This document shows positions 7,791 to 16,036 of a DNA stretch of 64,000 nt, piece by piece (the first letter of the stretch is position 1; each line of letters starts with the position of its first letter). The position numbers and the translations under genes were made by a program. The notes beneath the pieces were generated by a model. The model was given only the letters and a program-made list of their open reading frames with translations. It did no database searches and was not told the DNA's origin. The DNA is from an uncultured Oscillospiraceae bacterium. Lineage in GTDB: Bacteria > Bacillota > Clostridia > Oscillospirales > Oscillospiraceae. The stretch covers positions 124,001 to 188,000 of the forward strand of contig CAJTUE010000003.1 in NCBI GenBank assembly GCA_910579775.1, written 5' to 3'.

Positions 7791-8678
7791 ATGAAGAACC
7801 CGTACAGCACCTATCGTGGCCGCGCCAACTGGCTGCGGCGCATCCTCATCGCCATTGTCGTGCTTCTGGTCATCGCCCTGGCGGCGGCCATTGTGGGGCT
7901 GTTCGTGCTGCCCAACTACGTGGTCTACACTCCCGACGGCCCTCAGCTGGTGCTCCCCTTCTTTGGCGGCAAGGGGTCCGAGGCCCCCGCGCCCACCCCG
8001 GATGTGACCGTGGAACCCAGCGACATCGTCATCGAGACGCCGCCTCCCTCCCCCTCTCCCACCGTCACCCCGCCGCCTCCCGATTCTCTCCCGCCCCGGC
8101 GGGATACGCCCCTGGGCCTGGTGGGCTACGAGTTCCCCCGCTTGCTGGACAGCTCCGCCAAGGAGAGCCTTGTCAAGGGACGGGGGGCCGTCTTCTCCCT
8201 GGAGGGTGCGGACCTGGACGACCCCGACCTCACGGCCGGGCAGTACCCCCTGGACCTCCCCTACGCCGCCGCCCTGGTTCCCTTTGACCCCGCCGACAGC
8301 GAGGCCGCCATCTCCACCTGCCGGACTCTGGCCTATCAGTGCTTTGACGAGGTCATCCTCACCCTTGCCGAGGACGCCGACCCCTCCGACGAGGACGCCG
8401 TTTCCTTCTTCAGCGACCTGGTAGACGCCCTGGCGGACTACCACTTTAACGGCCGGATCTCCATCGTGGCCGAGAAGGCCCCCTTCCAAAATGACACTGC
8501 CCTGGGCCGGGCCATCGCCCAGAAGTTTGACCGGGTGTATGTCCCCGGCGGCAACTGGGGCGGTCTCAACCTCTACAAATACCTGAAGGACAACGGCTTC
8601 CAGGGCACCACCGCCGACATCGTCACCACGGTGAGCAAACCCATCTCCGCCAACTACTCCTGGGCGATCCTGCCATGA
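7791..8678 (+). CDS. Membrane-anchored extracytoplasmic protein of unknown function
   Basis: 295 residues. A basic N-terminus (residues 1-17) precedes one hydrophobic segment (about 18-42, rich in I/V/L/A), then a Pro/Thr/Ser-rich linker with runs such as PPPSPSPTVTPPPP (about 65-100), then a globular domain of about 190 residues containing YFPRL-like beta/alpha alternation and a GGNWGG motif near the C-terminus. It is therefore an anchored protein facing the outside. I do not recognise the globular domain; a degenerate alpha/beta-barrel is possible. Start at ATG 7791 is supported by AAAGGGG. Its TGA overlaps the ATG of the acyltransferase gene by four bases, so the two are translationally coupled. 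Confidence 0.85.
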   Translation: MKNPYSTYRGRANWLRRILIAIVVLLVIALAAAIVGLFVLPNYVVYTPDGPQLVLPFFGGKGSEAPAPTPDVTVEPSDIVIETPPPSPSPTVTPPPPDSLPPRRDTPLGLVGYEFPRLLDSSAKESLVKGRGAVFSLEGADLDDPDLTAGQYPLDLPYAAALVPFDPADSEAAISTCRTLAYQCFDEVILTLAEDADPSDEDAVSFFSDLVDALADYHFNGRISIVAEKAPFQNDTALGRAIAQKFDRVYVPGGNWGGLNLYKYLKDNGFQGTTADIVTTVSKPISANYSWAILP

Positions 8679-9715
8679 ACAAAGCATCCTTGACCCGGGA
8701 GGGCTGGGCCGACGCTTTGCGGGTGTTTGCCATGATTTCGGTGGTGATGCTCCACTGCGCCGTGCTTCCCATAGGCACCGAGACCCCCGGCGACGCGCGC
8801 TTCTGGGTCATGAACCTGCTGGACGGCGGCGTGCGGTGGGGCGTGCCTGTGTTCGTGATGCTCTCCGGCGCCTTTTTGCTGGACCCCAAAAAAGAGATGA
8901 CCACCCGGCAGTGGCTCTCTCACGCAGGCCGTATTGCCCTGCTCACAGTGTTTTGGGGCGGGGTCTACGCTCTCTACGCCGCCCGTGGCGCGCACATGGG
9001 CCTTGAATGGCTGCTGGAGGCGCTGATCTCTCTGGTCACCTGCCGCCTCCACTACCATCTTTGGTTTTTGCCCATGCTGCTGGGCCTTTACATACTTCTC
9101 CCCATCTTCCGTGCCTTTGTAAAGGGCGCGGATCGAAGGATCCTTTGGTATGCCGCTATTTTGTGGGTGGTCGCTGTCCCCGGCCTGGACATTCTCTTCT
9201 CTCTCTTTCCCAACATCGCCGGGCACGGCTGGTTCACTGCGCTGGATCTGCGCCACCTCTATGGCTACGGGGGCTATTTCCTCTTTGGTTATCTCCTGCG
9301 CACCTGTGAGATACGCCCCAGGCGGGCCTACTGCCTCTATGCCGCCGGGGCCTTGGGCCTGATCGTCACTTGGTGGACAGCCTACACCGCTTCCGTAGAG
9401 CTGGGCCGTTTCTCCGGGGTGCTGTACGCCAACCTCACCTTCAATGTCTGCGCCACCGCCCTGGCCGTCTTTTTGGCTTTCCGTCACTTTGATCTGGGCA
9501 AGCGACCCTTCTGGGCAAAGCTCTCCACCCTGTCTCTTGGGGTGTTTGTTCTCCATCCTCTTTTCATTGACTGGACCGTCTACCTCGGCTTTCCGCCGGA
9601 CGCCTGGAACTTGGCGCTTTCCATCCCCTTGCGCTGTCTGACTGTCACTGTGCTGTCCCTGGCGGCTGCGTGGCTCATCCGCAAGCTCCCCCGGGTTGGA
9701 AAACTTATCGCGTGA
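8675..9715 (+). CDS. Acyltransferase-3 family integral membrane protein
   Basis: 346 residues and about ten hydrophobic segments. The first segment carries the family pattern ADALRVFAMISVVMLHC, with the conserved His (residue 28) expected in the acyl-transfer site, and YHLWFLPMLLGLY near residue 126 matches the second conserved block. Family members such as OatA and WecH move acetyl or succinyl groups across the membrane onto sugars, peptidoglycan or lipids. The substrate here is unknown. The ATG overlaps the preceding TGA, and the MBOAT gene follows after 12 bases, which suggests that one envelope pathway is encoded by this run of genes. Confidence 0.9.
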   Translation: MNKASLTREGWADALRVFAMISVVMLHCAVLPIGTETPGDARFWVMNLLDGGVRWGVPVFVMLSGAFLLDPKKEMTTRQWLSHAGRIALLTVFWGGVYALYAARGAHMGLEWLLEALISLVTCRLHYHLWFLPMLLGLYILLPIFRAFVKGADRRILWYAAILWVVAVPGLDILFSLFPNIAGHGWFTALDLRHLYGYGGYFLFGYLLRTCEIRPRRAYCLYAAGALGLIVTWWTAYTASVELGRFSGVLYANLTFNVCATALAVFLAFRHFDLGKRPFWAKLSTLSLGVFVLHPLFIDWTVYLGFPPDAWNLALSIPLRCLTVTVLSLAAAWLIRKLPRVGKLIA

Positions 9716-9727
9716 GGTCAATACATC

Positions 9728-11158
9728 ATGCTATTCTCTTCTCCCATCTTTCTCTTCGCCTTTCTCCCCATCGTTCTGGCTGTCTACTATGGCCCCCTGC
9801 GCAGTACGCGCCGGGGGCAAAATCTGTTTCTCCTGATCGCCTCGCTGTTCTTCTATGGCTGGGCCGAACCGGCCTTTGCCTTGGTAATGGTCGGAAGCAT
9901 TCTGCTCAATTACAGCTTGGGCCTGTGGGCGGCGTGGCTGCGGCGGAAGAAGAAGTCCACCGTTCCGGCGGTGGCGGTGGCGGCTGTGTGTAACCTCTCG
10001 CTGCTTTTCGTGTTCAAGTATCTCACCTTTGTTTTGGCCAATCTGCGCAGTCTGGGCGCCAACGTCCCTCTGTGGGACATCGTTCTCCCCGTGGGCATTT
10101 CCTTCTTTACCTTTCAGGCCCTCAGCTATGTGTTGGATGTGGCCCGGGGGGACGCCCCCTGCCAGAAAAACCCCCTCCATGTGGGGCTTTACATCGCCTT
10201 TTTCCCTCAGCTTATTGCCGGGCCCATCGTGAAATACCGCACGGTGGCCGAACAGATCCAAAACCGCCGGGAGACCTGGGAACATTTCTCCCAAGGGTGT
10301 TATCGCTTTCTCATTGGCCTGGGCAAGAAGGTCCTGCTTTCCAACCAGCTGGCCGTCATTGCCGACGCCGCCTTCGGAACCGGCGGACCGGACTCTGTTG
10401 CCATGGCTTGGCTGGGCTCCCTCTGCTACACCCTGCAGATCTTCTTTGACTTCGGCGGCTACTCGGACATGGCCATCGGCTTGGGAAAAATGTTCGGCTT
10501 TCAGTTTTTGGAGAACTTCCGCTATCCCTATCTGGCCGCTTCCCCCAGCGACTTCTGGAAGCGGTGGCACATCTCCCTGAGCACTTGGTTTCGCGACTAC
10601 GTCTACATTCCCCTGGGAGGCAACCGCAAGGGGAAGTACCGCACCATCCTCAACATGTTCCTGGTCTGGCTTCTCACTGGGATCTGGCACGGGGCCAACT
10701 GGACCTTTATCCTCTGGGGACTCACTTGGTTCGTCGCCCTGGCCTGCCAGCGGCTTCTGCCGGACCGGAATGTCTGCCTTCCTCTGTGGCTGCGCCGGGT
10801 TCTTACCCTTCTGCTGGTCAACGCCACCTGGGTCCTTTTCCGGGCGGACAGCGTGGGGGACGCCTTCTCCTTTTTGGGGACCATGTTTCTCTGGAACGCT
10901 CCGCCTCTCTGGAGCGTACAGGCCGGCTATTACCTGGCCCAAAACGTGGTTGTTCTGGCAGCGGCAGCTCTGGCCTGCGCTCCCACCGCCACCTGGCTGC
11001 GAGGCAGGCTTGCCCACCTGTCCGCACGCAACGCCCTCCCCGCCCTTCTAAACGCGTGGGACGCCCTGTGCGCCGTCGCCACCGTGTGCATCCTTCTCGT
11101 CTCCGCCGCTTACTTGGTGAAGGGAACGTATAACCCGTTTATTTATTTTAATTTCTAA
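9728..11158 (+). CDS. MBOAT family O-acyltransferase (AlgI/DltB type)
   Basis: 476 residues, polytopic. The AlgI-type MBOAT core is clear: FPQLIAGPIVKYR near residue 160, the amphipathic FWKRWHISLSTWFRDYVYIP (about 276-295), and the putative catalytic His321 in TGIWHGANW. These enzymes take an acyl group from a cytoplasmic donor and pass it through the membrane to an extracytoplasmic acceptor, often with an AlgX/AlgJ-like or DHHW partner, which is present as the next gene. In DltB the same fold handles D-alanine, but no dltA, dltC or dltD gene is here. O-acetylation of a surface polysaccharide is the best inference. Confidence 0.93.
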   Translation: MLFSSPIFLFAFLPIVLAVYYGPLRSTRRGQNLFLLIASLFFYGWAEPAFALVMVGSILLNYSLGLWAAWLRRKKKSTVPAVAVAAVCNLSLLFVFKYLTFVLANLRSLGANVPLWDIVLPVGISFFTFQALSYVLDVARGDAPCQKNPLHVGLYIAFFPQLIAGPIVKYRTVAEQIQNRRETWEHFSQGCYRFLIGLGKKVLLSNQLAVIADAAFGTGGPDSVAMAWLGSLCYTLQIFFDFGGYSDMAIGLGKMFGFQFLENFRYPYLAASPSDFWKRWHISLSTWFRDYVYIPLGGNRKGKYRTILNMFLVWLLTGIWHGANWTFILWGLTWFVALACQRLLPDRNVCLPLWLRRVLTLLLVNATWVLFRADSVGDAFSFLGTMFLWNAPPLWSVQAGYYLAQNVVVLAAAALACAPTATWLRGRLAHLSARNALPALLNAWDALCAVATVCILLVSAAYLVKGTYNPFIYFNF

Positions 11159-11167
11159 GATGCTCAG

Positions 11168-11218
11168 GCCGGGGAACCCGGCTTTCCGTAAATTCTCGGC
11201 CTGCGGCCTCAAATTTAC
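11168..11218. repeat. Two adjacent intergenic hairpins within the envelope gene set
   Basis: Hairpin 1: GCCGGG (11168-11173) pairs with CCCGGC (11177-11182). Hairpin 2: GTAAATT (11188-11194) pairs with AATTTAC (11212-11218) and encloses a GGCC-TGC-GGCC inner stem. Neither is followed by a T-tract, so they look more like a repeat or an mRNA-stabilising element than a terminator. A further GC-rich hairpin (CCCCGCTCTCGCGGG, near 11234) follows. Confidence 0.55.
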
Positions 11219-11296
11219 GCACCTGCTGGCGCGTCCCCGCTCTCGCGGGTGCCCTCCGGATATTCTACCGAAACCTACAAGGAAGGAGGTTCCTGA

Positions 11297-12682
11297 ATGA
11301 ATTGGAAATACAGACTCAAGCGGCTGGTCACCAACCGATTTTCCCTGTCCGCCGCGCTGTTTCTGGCGGTGATCGTCTTCGGGGCCTTCTCCGCTTTGTT
11401 CGGTGTGCTGGACAACTCCACCGCCTGCACCGGTTTTGCCCAGCCTTCCCTACTCAAGCAAGACCCCTCTCTTCCTCACCACGTAGCCGCCTACCGTTCT
11501 CTCAGCGCCGGCGCTCTGAACGCCCCCGCCCCCATAGAGGAGTGGCCTGACCGCTTTTCTCAAAAAACCGCCGCCGCAGAGGACGCCGTCCAGGCCGCCC
11601 TCACTGACCAGCGTGCCCTCATCCAGCTCTACGGCGGCTTCCAGGCCCTCACCGGCCGCACAGTAGTAGAGGACGTGGACCCCGCCAGCACCGTGGTGCG
11701 TCTGGGCAACGGTTCCCTCTCCTTTGTGGCCTCCGGCGACCCTGACCCCGCCGCCCAGGCCGCGTCCCTCAAGCGTCTTCAGCGCGCTCTGGACAACCGG
11801 GACATCCCACTGCTCTATCTCCAGGCTCCCTCCAAGATCACAGCCGACAGCGACCTGCCCTACGGCGTGGAGGACAGCTCCAACCAAAACGCCGACGACC
11901 TACTGGCCTCTCTGGACGAGGCCGGGGTGGACTATCTGGACTTCCGCCAGACCCTGCGCAACGCCGGGGGGCCCTGGAAGAACTGGTTCTACGCCACCGA
12001 CCACCACTGGACCCAGGAGGGGGCCTTCCAGGCCTTCCGCACTCTGTGCGACAAGCTGGACGACTACGACCAGACCCTCTCCGCCGCCCGCGGCATCAAA
12101 CGCCGCCCCATCTCCATAGATCCGAAATGGACCGACCGGGCAAGCTACCAAATCAACACTCTCCCCTCCTTCTTCCTCGGCAGTCAGGGCAAGCGGGTGG
12201 GTTCCCTCTACGCCGGGATGGACGACTTTGCCCTCTGGGTCCCCGACTCCCCCACCCTTCTGCGCTACGACGCCACCGACCCCGTCTCCCACGGCGACGC
12301 GGAGGACACCGTGCTCTTCCCCGAGCGCCTGGAGGAAACAGACCCCTTTGCCGCAAATCCCTACACCTACTACGCCGGCGGAGACTACGGCGCCGCCCGG
12401 ATCAAGAATTACTATAATCCCCAGGGCCCCAAGGTCCTGCTCATCCGCGATTCCTTTGCCTGTGCGCTCACCCCCTATTTGGCCTATGCCTGCGCCGAGG
12501 TCACCACCGTCGACCCCCGCTACTTCTCCGGCGACCTGCTCTCCTATGTAGACTGGGTCCAGCCCGACGTGGTGCTGGTGTTATATTCCTCCGGCATGGT
12601 GCGCTCTGAGGACTATTACCGTCTTTTGTCCCAACCCTCCGCTCCCTCCAAGGGGGACGTTCTGCGCTGGAAGCAGGGCTGA
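11297..12682 (+). CDS. DHHW family (AlgX/AlgJ-like SGNH) extracytoplasmic protein
   Basis: 461 residues. After a basic start, one hydrophobic segment (about 17-38) anchors it with the bulk outside. Residues 235-238 are the DHHW motif in YATDHHWTQEGA, and KVLLIRDSFACAL in the last quarter has the place of the SGNH-type serine. AlgX/AlgJ-like proteins transfer acetyl groups supplied by an MBOAT partner to a secreted polysaccharide, and the MBOAT gene is immediately upstream. GGAAGGAGG is 9 bases before the ATG. The 138-base gap from the MBOAT gene holds only hairpins. The acceptor polymer is unknown, and the assignment to acetyl rather than another acyl group is inference. Confidence 0.88.
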   Translation: MNWKYRLKRLVTNRFSLSAALFLAVIVFGAFSALFGVLDNSTACTGFAQPSLLKQDPSLPHHVAAYRSLSAGALNAPAPIEEWPDRFSQKTAAAEDAVQAALTDQRALIQLYGGFQALTGRTVVEDVDPASTVVRLGNGSLSFVASGDPDPAAQAASLKRLQRALDNRDIPLLYLQAPSKITADSDLPYGVEDSSNQNADDLLASLDEAGVDYLDFRQTLRNAGGPWKNWFYATDHHWTQEGAFQAFRTLCDKLDDYDQTLSAARGIKRRPISIDPKWTDRASYQINTLPSFFLGSQGKRVGSLYAGMDDFALWVPDSPTLLRYDATDPVSHGDAEDTVLFPERLEETDPFAANPYTYYAGGDYGAARIKNYYNPQGPKVLLIRDSFACALTPYLAYACAEVTTVDPRYFSGDLLSYVDWVQPDVVLVLYSSGMVRSEDYYRLLSQPSAPSKGDVLRWKQG

Positions 12683-12705
12683 GGTAAACTTTTTGTGAAC
12701 AAGCC

Positions 12706-12734
12706 TTGCTTTTTGGAAACAGATGGAGTATGAT
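12706..12734 (+). promoter_or_regulatory. Sigma-A promoter of htpG
   Basis: TTGCTT (12706-12711), a 17-base spacer and TATGAT (12729-12734). The expected start point falls inside the CIRCE palindrome that begins at 12736. Confidence 0.75.
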
Positions 12735-12735
12735 A

Positions 12736-12770
12736 TGGGTTAGCACTCAGTCTTTTAGAGTGCTAACCCA
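12736..12770 (+). promoter_or_regulatory. CIRCE operator (HrcA binding site)
   Basis: TTAGCACTC (12740-12748), nine bases, GAGTGCTAA (12758-12766): an exact match to the CIRCE consensus, extended by TGGG/CCCA to a perfect 13-bp inverted repeat. It overlaps the start of transcription, the usual position for HrcA repression of groESL and dnaK. HrcA itself is not encoded in this window. Confidence 0.95.
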
Positions 12771-12792
12771 TCTTGCTTTAGGAGGCAGACCC

Positions 12793-14700
12793 ATGGCAAA
12801 GAAGCAATTCAAGACAGAATCCAAGCGTCTCTTGGACCTGATGGTCAACTCCATCTACACCCATAAGGACATTTTCCTGCGGGAGCTGGTCTCCAACGCC
12901 AGTGACGCCATCGACAAGCTGGCCTATCTGGCCCTCACCGACGAAAAGGTAGGACTGAACCGCGGGGACTTTCAAATCACCCTGGTCCCCGACAAAGCCA
13001 GCCGCACCCTCACCATCTCAGACAACGGCATGGGCATGACGGCCGAAGATCTGGAGAAGAACCTGGGCACCATTGCCAAAAGCGGCTCTTTACAATTCAA
13101 GCAGGCGCTGGACGAGGGAGAGGCCAAGGACGTGGACATTATCGGACAGTTCGGCGTAGGCTTTTACTCCGCGTTCATGGTGGCCGACGAGGTCACCGTC
13201 ACCTCCCGGGCCTACGGAGAGCCCGACGCCCACCGCTGGCACTCCAAGGGAGCGGACGGCTATACTGTGGACGACGCCCAGCGGGACGCCCCCGGCACCG
13301 ACGTCGTGTTGAAGCTGAAGGAAAACGCTGACGGAGAGGACTATGACCGCTACCTGGACCCCCATGTCCTCATGGGCCTGGTGAAAAAGCACTCCGACTA
13401 CATCCGCTACCCCATCCGTATGGAGCTGGAGCACACTCACGAGCTGCCCCGCCCCGATGACGCCGGAGACGACTATAAACCCCAGTACGAGACCCACCGT
13501 GAGTGGGAGACGCTGAACTCCATGCAGCCCCTTTGGAACCGCCCTAAAAAGGACGTGACCAAGGAGGAATATGACCAATTCTATCAGGAGAAGTTTGGTG
13601 ACTGGCAGCCGCCCCTGGCGGTGACCCACCTTGCCGCCGAGGGGGCGGTGAGCTACAAGGCCCTGCTCTATATCCCCGCCCAGGCTCCCTACGACTACTT
13701 TACCCGGGACTTTGAAAAAGGCCTGCAGCTCTATTCCTCCGGGGTTCTCATCATGGACAAGTGCGGAGAATTGCTCCCCGAGCACTTCCGCTTCGTCCGG
13801 GGGGTGGTGGACTCTCCCGACTTCTCTCTGAATATTTCCCGTGAAATTCTGCAGCAGGACCGCCAGCTCACCGCCATTGCCGCCAATCTGGAGAAGAAGA
13901 TCAAGGCGGAGCTGGAAAAGCTGTTGAAGGATGACCGGGAAAAATACCTCACCTTCTGGAAGGCCTTCGGCCCCCAGCTGAAGTACGGCGTAGTCAACGA
14001 GTTTGGCGTCCACAAGGACCTTTTGAAGGACCTGCTGCTGTTCTGGTCCTCCAAGTCCGAAGGGATGTCTACTCTCCGGGAGTACCGCGACCGGATGTCC
14101 GAGAGCCAGCAGTTCATCTACTACGTCCGGGGAGAGAGCAAGGAGAAGGCCGCCGCCCTGCCCCAGACCGAGCGCATTCTGGATGCGGGCTTTGAGGTCC
14201 TGTACCTTACCGAGGACATCGACGAGTTTGCGATCCAGACCTTGAATGACTACGACGGCAAGGTTTTCAAGTCGGTCTCCGACCCCGGAGCTCTTCCCGA
14301 GACCGATGCCCAAAAGGCGGAGGCTGAGAAGCAGAGCGAGGAAGCCAAGCCCCTGCTGGACTTCTGCAAGGAGACCCTGGGCGAGGCGGTCAAGGAGGTG
14401 CGGGTGTCCCGTATCCTAAAGTCCGCTCCCGTGTGCATGACTGCCGGAGGGCCCATGTCCTTTGAGATGGAGCGGTATTTTGAGAAGGTGGAGGGTCAGG
14501 CCCCCATGAAGGCGGAGCGGGTCCTGGAGCTGAACCTGGACCACCCCGCCGTAAAAGCCCTTCAGGCCGCCCTGGGCAGCGACAAGGAAAAGGCGGAAAA
14601 GTACGTCAAGCTCCTGCACGCCCAGGCTTGTCTTGCCGCCGGGCTGGAACTGACCGATGTGGCGGAATACACCGAACTGGTGTGCTCGCTGATGGAGTGA
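12793..14700 (+). CDS. htpG: Molecular chaperone HtpG (Hsp90)
   Basis: 635 residues, the normal bacterial Hsp90 length. The GHKL ATPase domain shows ELVSNASDAIDKL (N box), SDNGMGMTAEDL and GQFGVGFYSAFMVAD; the middle domain contains the family block SPDFSLNISREILQ with its catalytic-loop arginine; the C-terminal dimerisation domain follows. It is an ATP-dependent cytosolic homodimer that refolds clients together with DnaK. Start ATG 12793 has TTAGGAGG directly upstream; the longer frame from 12706 would run through the promoter and operator. The CIRCE element indicates heat-inducible repression by HrcA. Confidence 0.97.
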   Translation: MAKKQFKTESKRLLDLMVNSIYTHKDIFLRELVSNASDAIDKLAYLALTDEKVGLNRGDFQITLVPDKASRTLTISDNGMGMTAEDLEKNLGTIAKSGSLQFKQALDEGEAKDVDIIGQFGVGFYSAFMVADEVTVTSRAYGEPDAHRWHSKGADGYTVDDAQRDAPGTDVVLKLKENADGEDYDRYLDPHVLMGLVKKHSDYIRYPIRMELEHTHELPRPDDAGDDYKPQYETHREWETLNSMQPLWNRPKKDVTKEEYDQFYQEKFGDWQPPLAVTHLAAEGAVSYKALLYIPAQAPYDYFTRDFEKGLQLYSSGVLIMDKCGELLPEHFRFVRGVVDSPDFSLNISREILQQDRQLTAIAANLEKKIKAELEKLLKDDREKYLTFWKAFGPQLKYGVVNEFGVHKDLLKDLLLFWSSKSEGMSTLREYRDRMSESQQFIYYVRGESKEKAAALPQTERILDAGFEVLYLTEDIDEFAIQTLNDYDGKVFKSVSDPGALPETDAQKAEAEKQSEEAKPLLDFCKETLGEAVKEVRVSRILKSAPVCMTAGGPMSFEMERYFEKVEGQAPMKAERVLELNLDHPAVKALQAALGSDKEKAEKYVKLLHAQACLAAGLELTDVAEYTELVCSLME

Positions 14701-14723
14701 CCTTCAAACGCATCTGATACGTC

Positions 14724-14754
14724 AAAGGGACGGCTCAATTTGAGCCGTCCCTTT
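14724..14754. terminator. Terminator of htpG
   Basis: A 13-bp stem, AAAGGGACGGCTC with its complement around AATTT, followed by CTTTCT. The stem shares GGGACGG with the interspersed palindrome family. Confidence 0.8.
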
Positions 14755-14765
14755 CTGTTCCCGCC

Positions 14766-14794
14766 TTGCCTTTTGGCCGGGGCCATGGTATGAT
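14766..14794 (+). promoter_or_regulatory. Sigma-A promoter of thyA
   Basis: TTGCCT (14766-14771), 17-base spacer, TATGAT (14789-14794), 30 bases before the ATG; AAGGAGGG serves as ribosome-binding site. Confidence 0.65.
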
Positions 14795-14824
14795 AGGTAA
14801 AATACCATTCAAGGAGGGCACGCC

Positions 14825-15655
14825 ATGAGCCGCGCCGACGAAATTTTTCTCCAAAACTGCCGGGACATCCTGGACCGCGGGGTTTGGGACACCGACCTCG
14901 CCGTGCGGCCCCGCTGGCAGGACGGGACCCCCGCACACACCGTCAAGCTTTTCGGCGTTGTCAACCGCTACGACCTGCGAGAGGAATTTCCCATCCTCAC
15001 CGTACGCAAGCAGTACCTGAAAAGCGCCATCGACGAGCTGCTGTGGATCTGGCAGAAGAAATCCAACAACATCGCCGACCTCAGCAGTCATGTGTGGGAC
15101 TCCTGGGCGGATGAAACGGGCTCCATCGGCAAGGCCTACGGCTACCAGCTGGGGGTGCCCTATGACTTTCCCGAGGGCCGCATGGACCAGGTGGACTGGA
15201 TCTTGAAGACCCTGCGGGAAAACCCTGCCTCCCGCCGCATGGTGACCAATCTTTTTAACCACCACGATCTGAAGGATATGGCTCTCCAGCCCTGCGCCTA
15301 CTCCATGACCTTTAACGTCTCGGGCAATGTGCTCAACGGCATTTTGAACCAGCGCAGTCAGGACATGCTCACCGCCAACGGCTGGAACGTGATGCAGTAC
15401 GCCGCTTTGCTCATGATGTTCGCCCAGGTCTCCGGTCTGGTCCCCGGCGAGCTGGTCCACGTCATCGCTGACTGCCACATATACGACCGCCATGTGCCCA
15501 TTGTGGAGGAATTGCTCAAACGAGAGTCCTATCCCACCCCTAAGGTGACCCTGGACCCCACCGTCACCGATTTCTATTCCTTTACCAAACAGTCCTTCAC
15601 CGTGGAGGGCTACCAAGCCCACGACCTGAACACCCCCATTGAAGTGGCGGTGTGA
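14825..15655 (+). CDS. thyA: Thymidylate synthase ThyA
   Basis: 276 residues, the usual length. It methylates dUMP to dTMP with 5,10-methylenetetrahydrofolate as donor and reductant. The active-site cysteine lies in QPCAYSMTF and the folate/dUMP-binding block RSQDMLTANGWNVMQYA follows; HVIADCHIYDRH closes the site. This is the classical folate-oxidising enzyme rather than flavin-dependent ThyX. A dihydrofolate reductase gene, often next to thyA, is not found here: the gene stands alone between two terminators. Confidence 0.97.
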   Translation: MSRADEIFLQNCRDILDRGVWDTDLAVRPRWQDGTPAHTVKLFGVVNRYDLREEFPILTVRKQYLKSAIDELLWIWQKKSNNIADLSSHVWDSWADETGSIGKAYGYQLGVPYDFPEGRMDQVDWILKTLRENPASRRMVTNLFNHHDLKDMALQPCAYSMTFNVSGNVLNGILNQRSQDMLTANGWNVMQYAALLMMFAQVSGLVPGELVHVIADCHIYDRHVPIVEELLKRESYPTPKVTLDPTVTDFYSFTKQSFTVEGYQAHDLNTPIEVAV

Positions 15656-15676
15656 AGAAAGAACACATAACACATA

Positions 15677-15705
15677 AAAGAGACGGCTCAACGAGCCGTC
15701 TCTTT
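15677..15705. terminator. Bidirectional terminator between thyA and the small XRE gene
   Basis: A 13-bp stem AAAGAGACGGCTC with its complement around AAC, followed by T-rich sequence. It is a near copy of the htpG terminator and its right edge reaches the stop codon of the minus-strand regulator gene. Confidence 0.8.
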
Positions 15706-15947
15706 TATTCATCAGGGATATAAAGCCAAACATCCTCCACGCGGCAGTCCAGCATGTTGCAAAGATCGTTGAGTGTGGCAGTGGAAATGTTGCGTCCCTG
15801 CTTGAGAGAATCCAACGTTCCTCGGCTAAAGGAATATTGTTTGAGCAAGGTATATGTGGTGATCCCTTTGCGCTTCATGGTCGCCCATAACGGTTTTATG
15901 AAATAATTGCAATCACCTACCTTTATAACTTTAATTATATTTTGCAT
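15705..15947 (-). CDS. Small XRE/Cro-type regulator (start uncertain)
   Basis: Up to 80 residues. The compact helix-turn-helix of the short clostridial Cro-like family is clear: KPLWATMKRKGITTYTLLK, SFSRGTLDSLKQG (recognition helix) and TATLNDLCNMLDCRVEDV. The start is a problem. ATG 15947 has no ribosome-binding site and lies upstream of a possible -10 (TATAAT, complement of 15934-15939). AAGGTAGGTG (complement of 15914-15923) is a good site, but the in-frame codons after it are TGC, AAT, TAT, TTC and ATA. ATG 15878 would remove the first part of helix 1. Family members normally start a few residues before KPLW, so the start codon may have been lost or be non-standard. Confidence 0.75.
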   Translation of the reverse strand: MQNIIKVIKVGDCNYFIKPLWATMKRKGITTYTLLKQYSFSRGTLDSLKQGRNISTATLNDLCNMLDCRVEDVWLYIPDE

Positions 15948-15958
15948 AAGTGGGGTTG

Positions 15959-15984
15959 AGCATTCCCGATATATCTGGAATGCT
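15959..15984. promoter_or_regulatory. Inverted repeat, possible operator of the small XRE regulator
   Basis: AGCATTCC (15959-15966) and GGAATGCT (15977-15984) form an 8-bp perfect inverted repeat with a 10-base centre, between the divergent regulator and Cys-rich genes and at the -35 position of the likely regulator promoter. Function is inferred from position and symmetry. Confidence 0.45.
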
Positions 15985-16036
15985 GTGTGTGAAGGTCGTG
16001 CGCGATCTCCTGCCCATAAAGAAATGAGGTGATATT

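Noticed and set aside
9728..11158. DltB (D-alanylation) as the identity of the MBOAT protein
   Set aside because: No dltA, dltC or dltD nearby; the DHHW partner favours polysaccharide O-acylation.
12706..12792. 29-codon extension of HtpG
   Set aside because: It covers the promoter and the CIRCE operator; ATG 12793 has a perfect ribosome site and the standard Hsp90 N-terminus.
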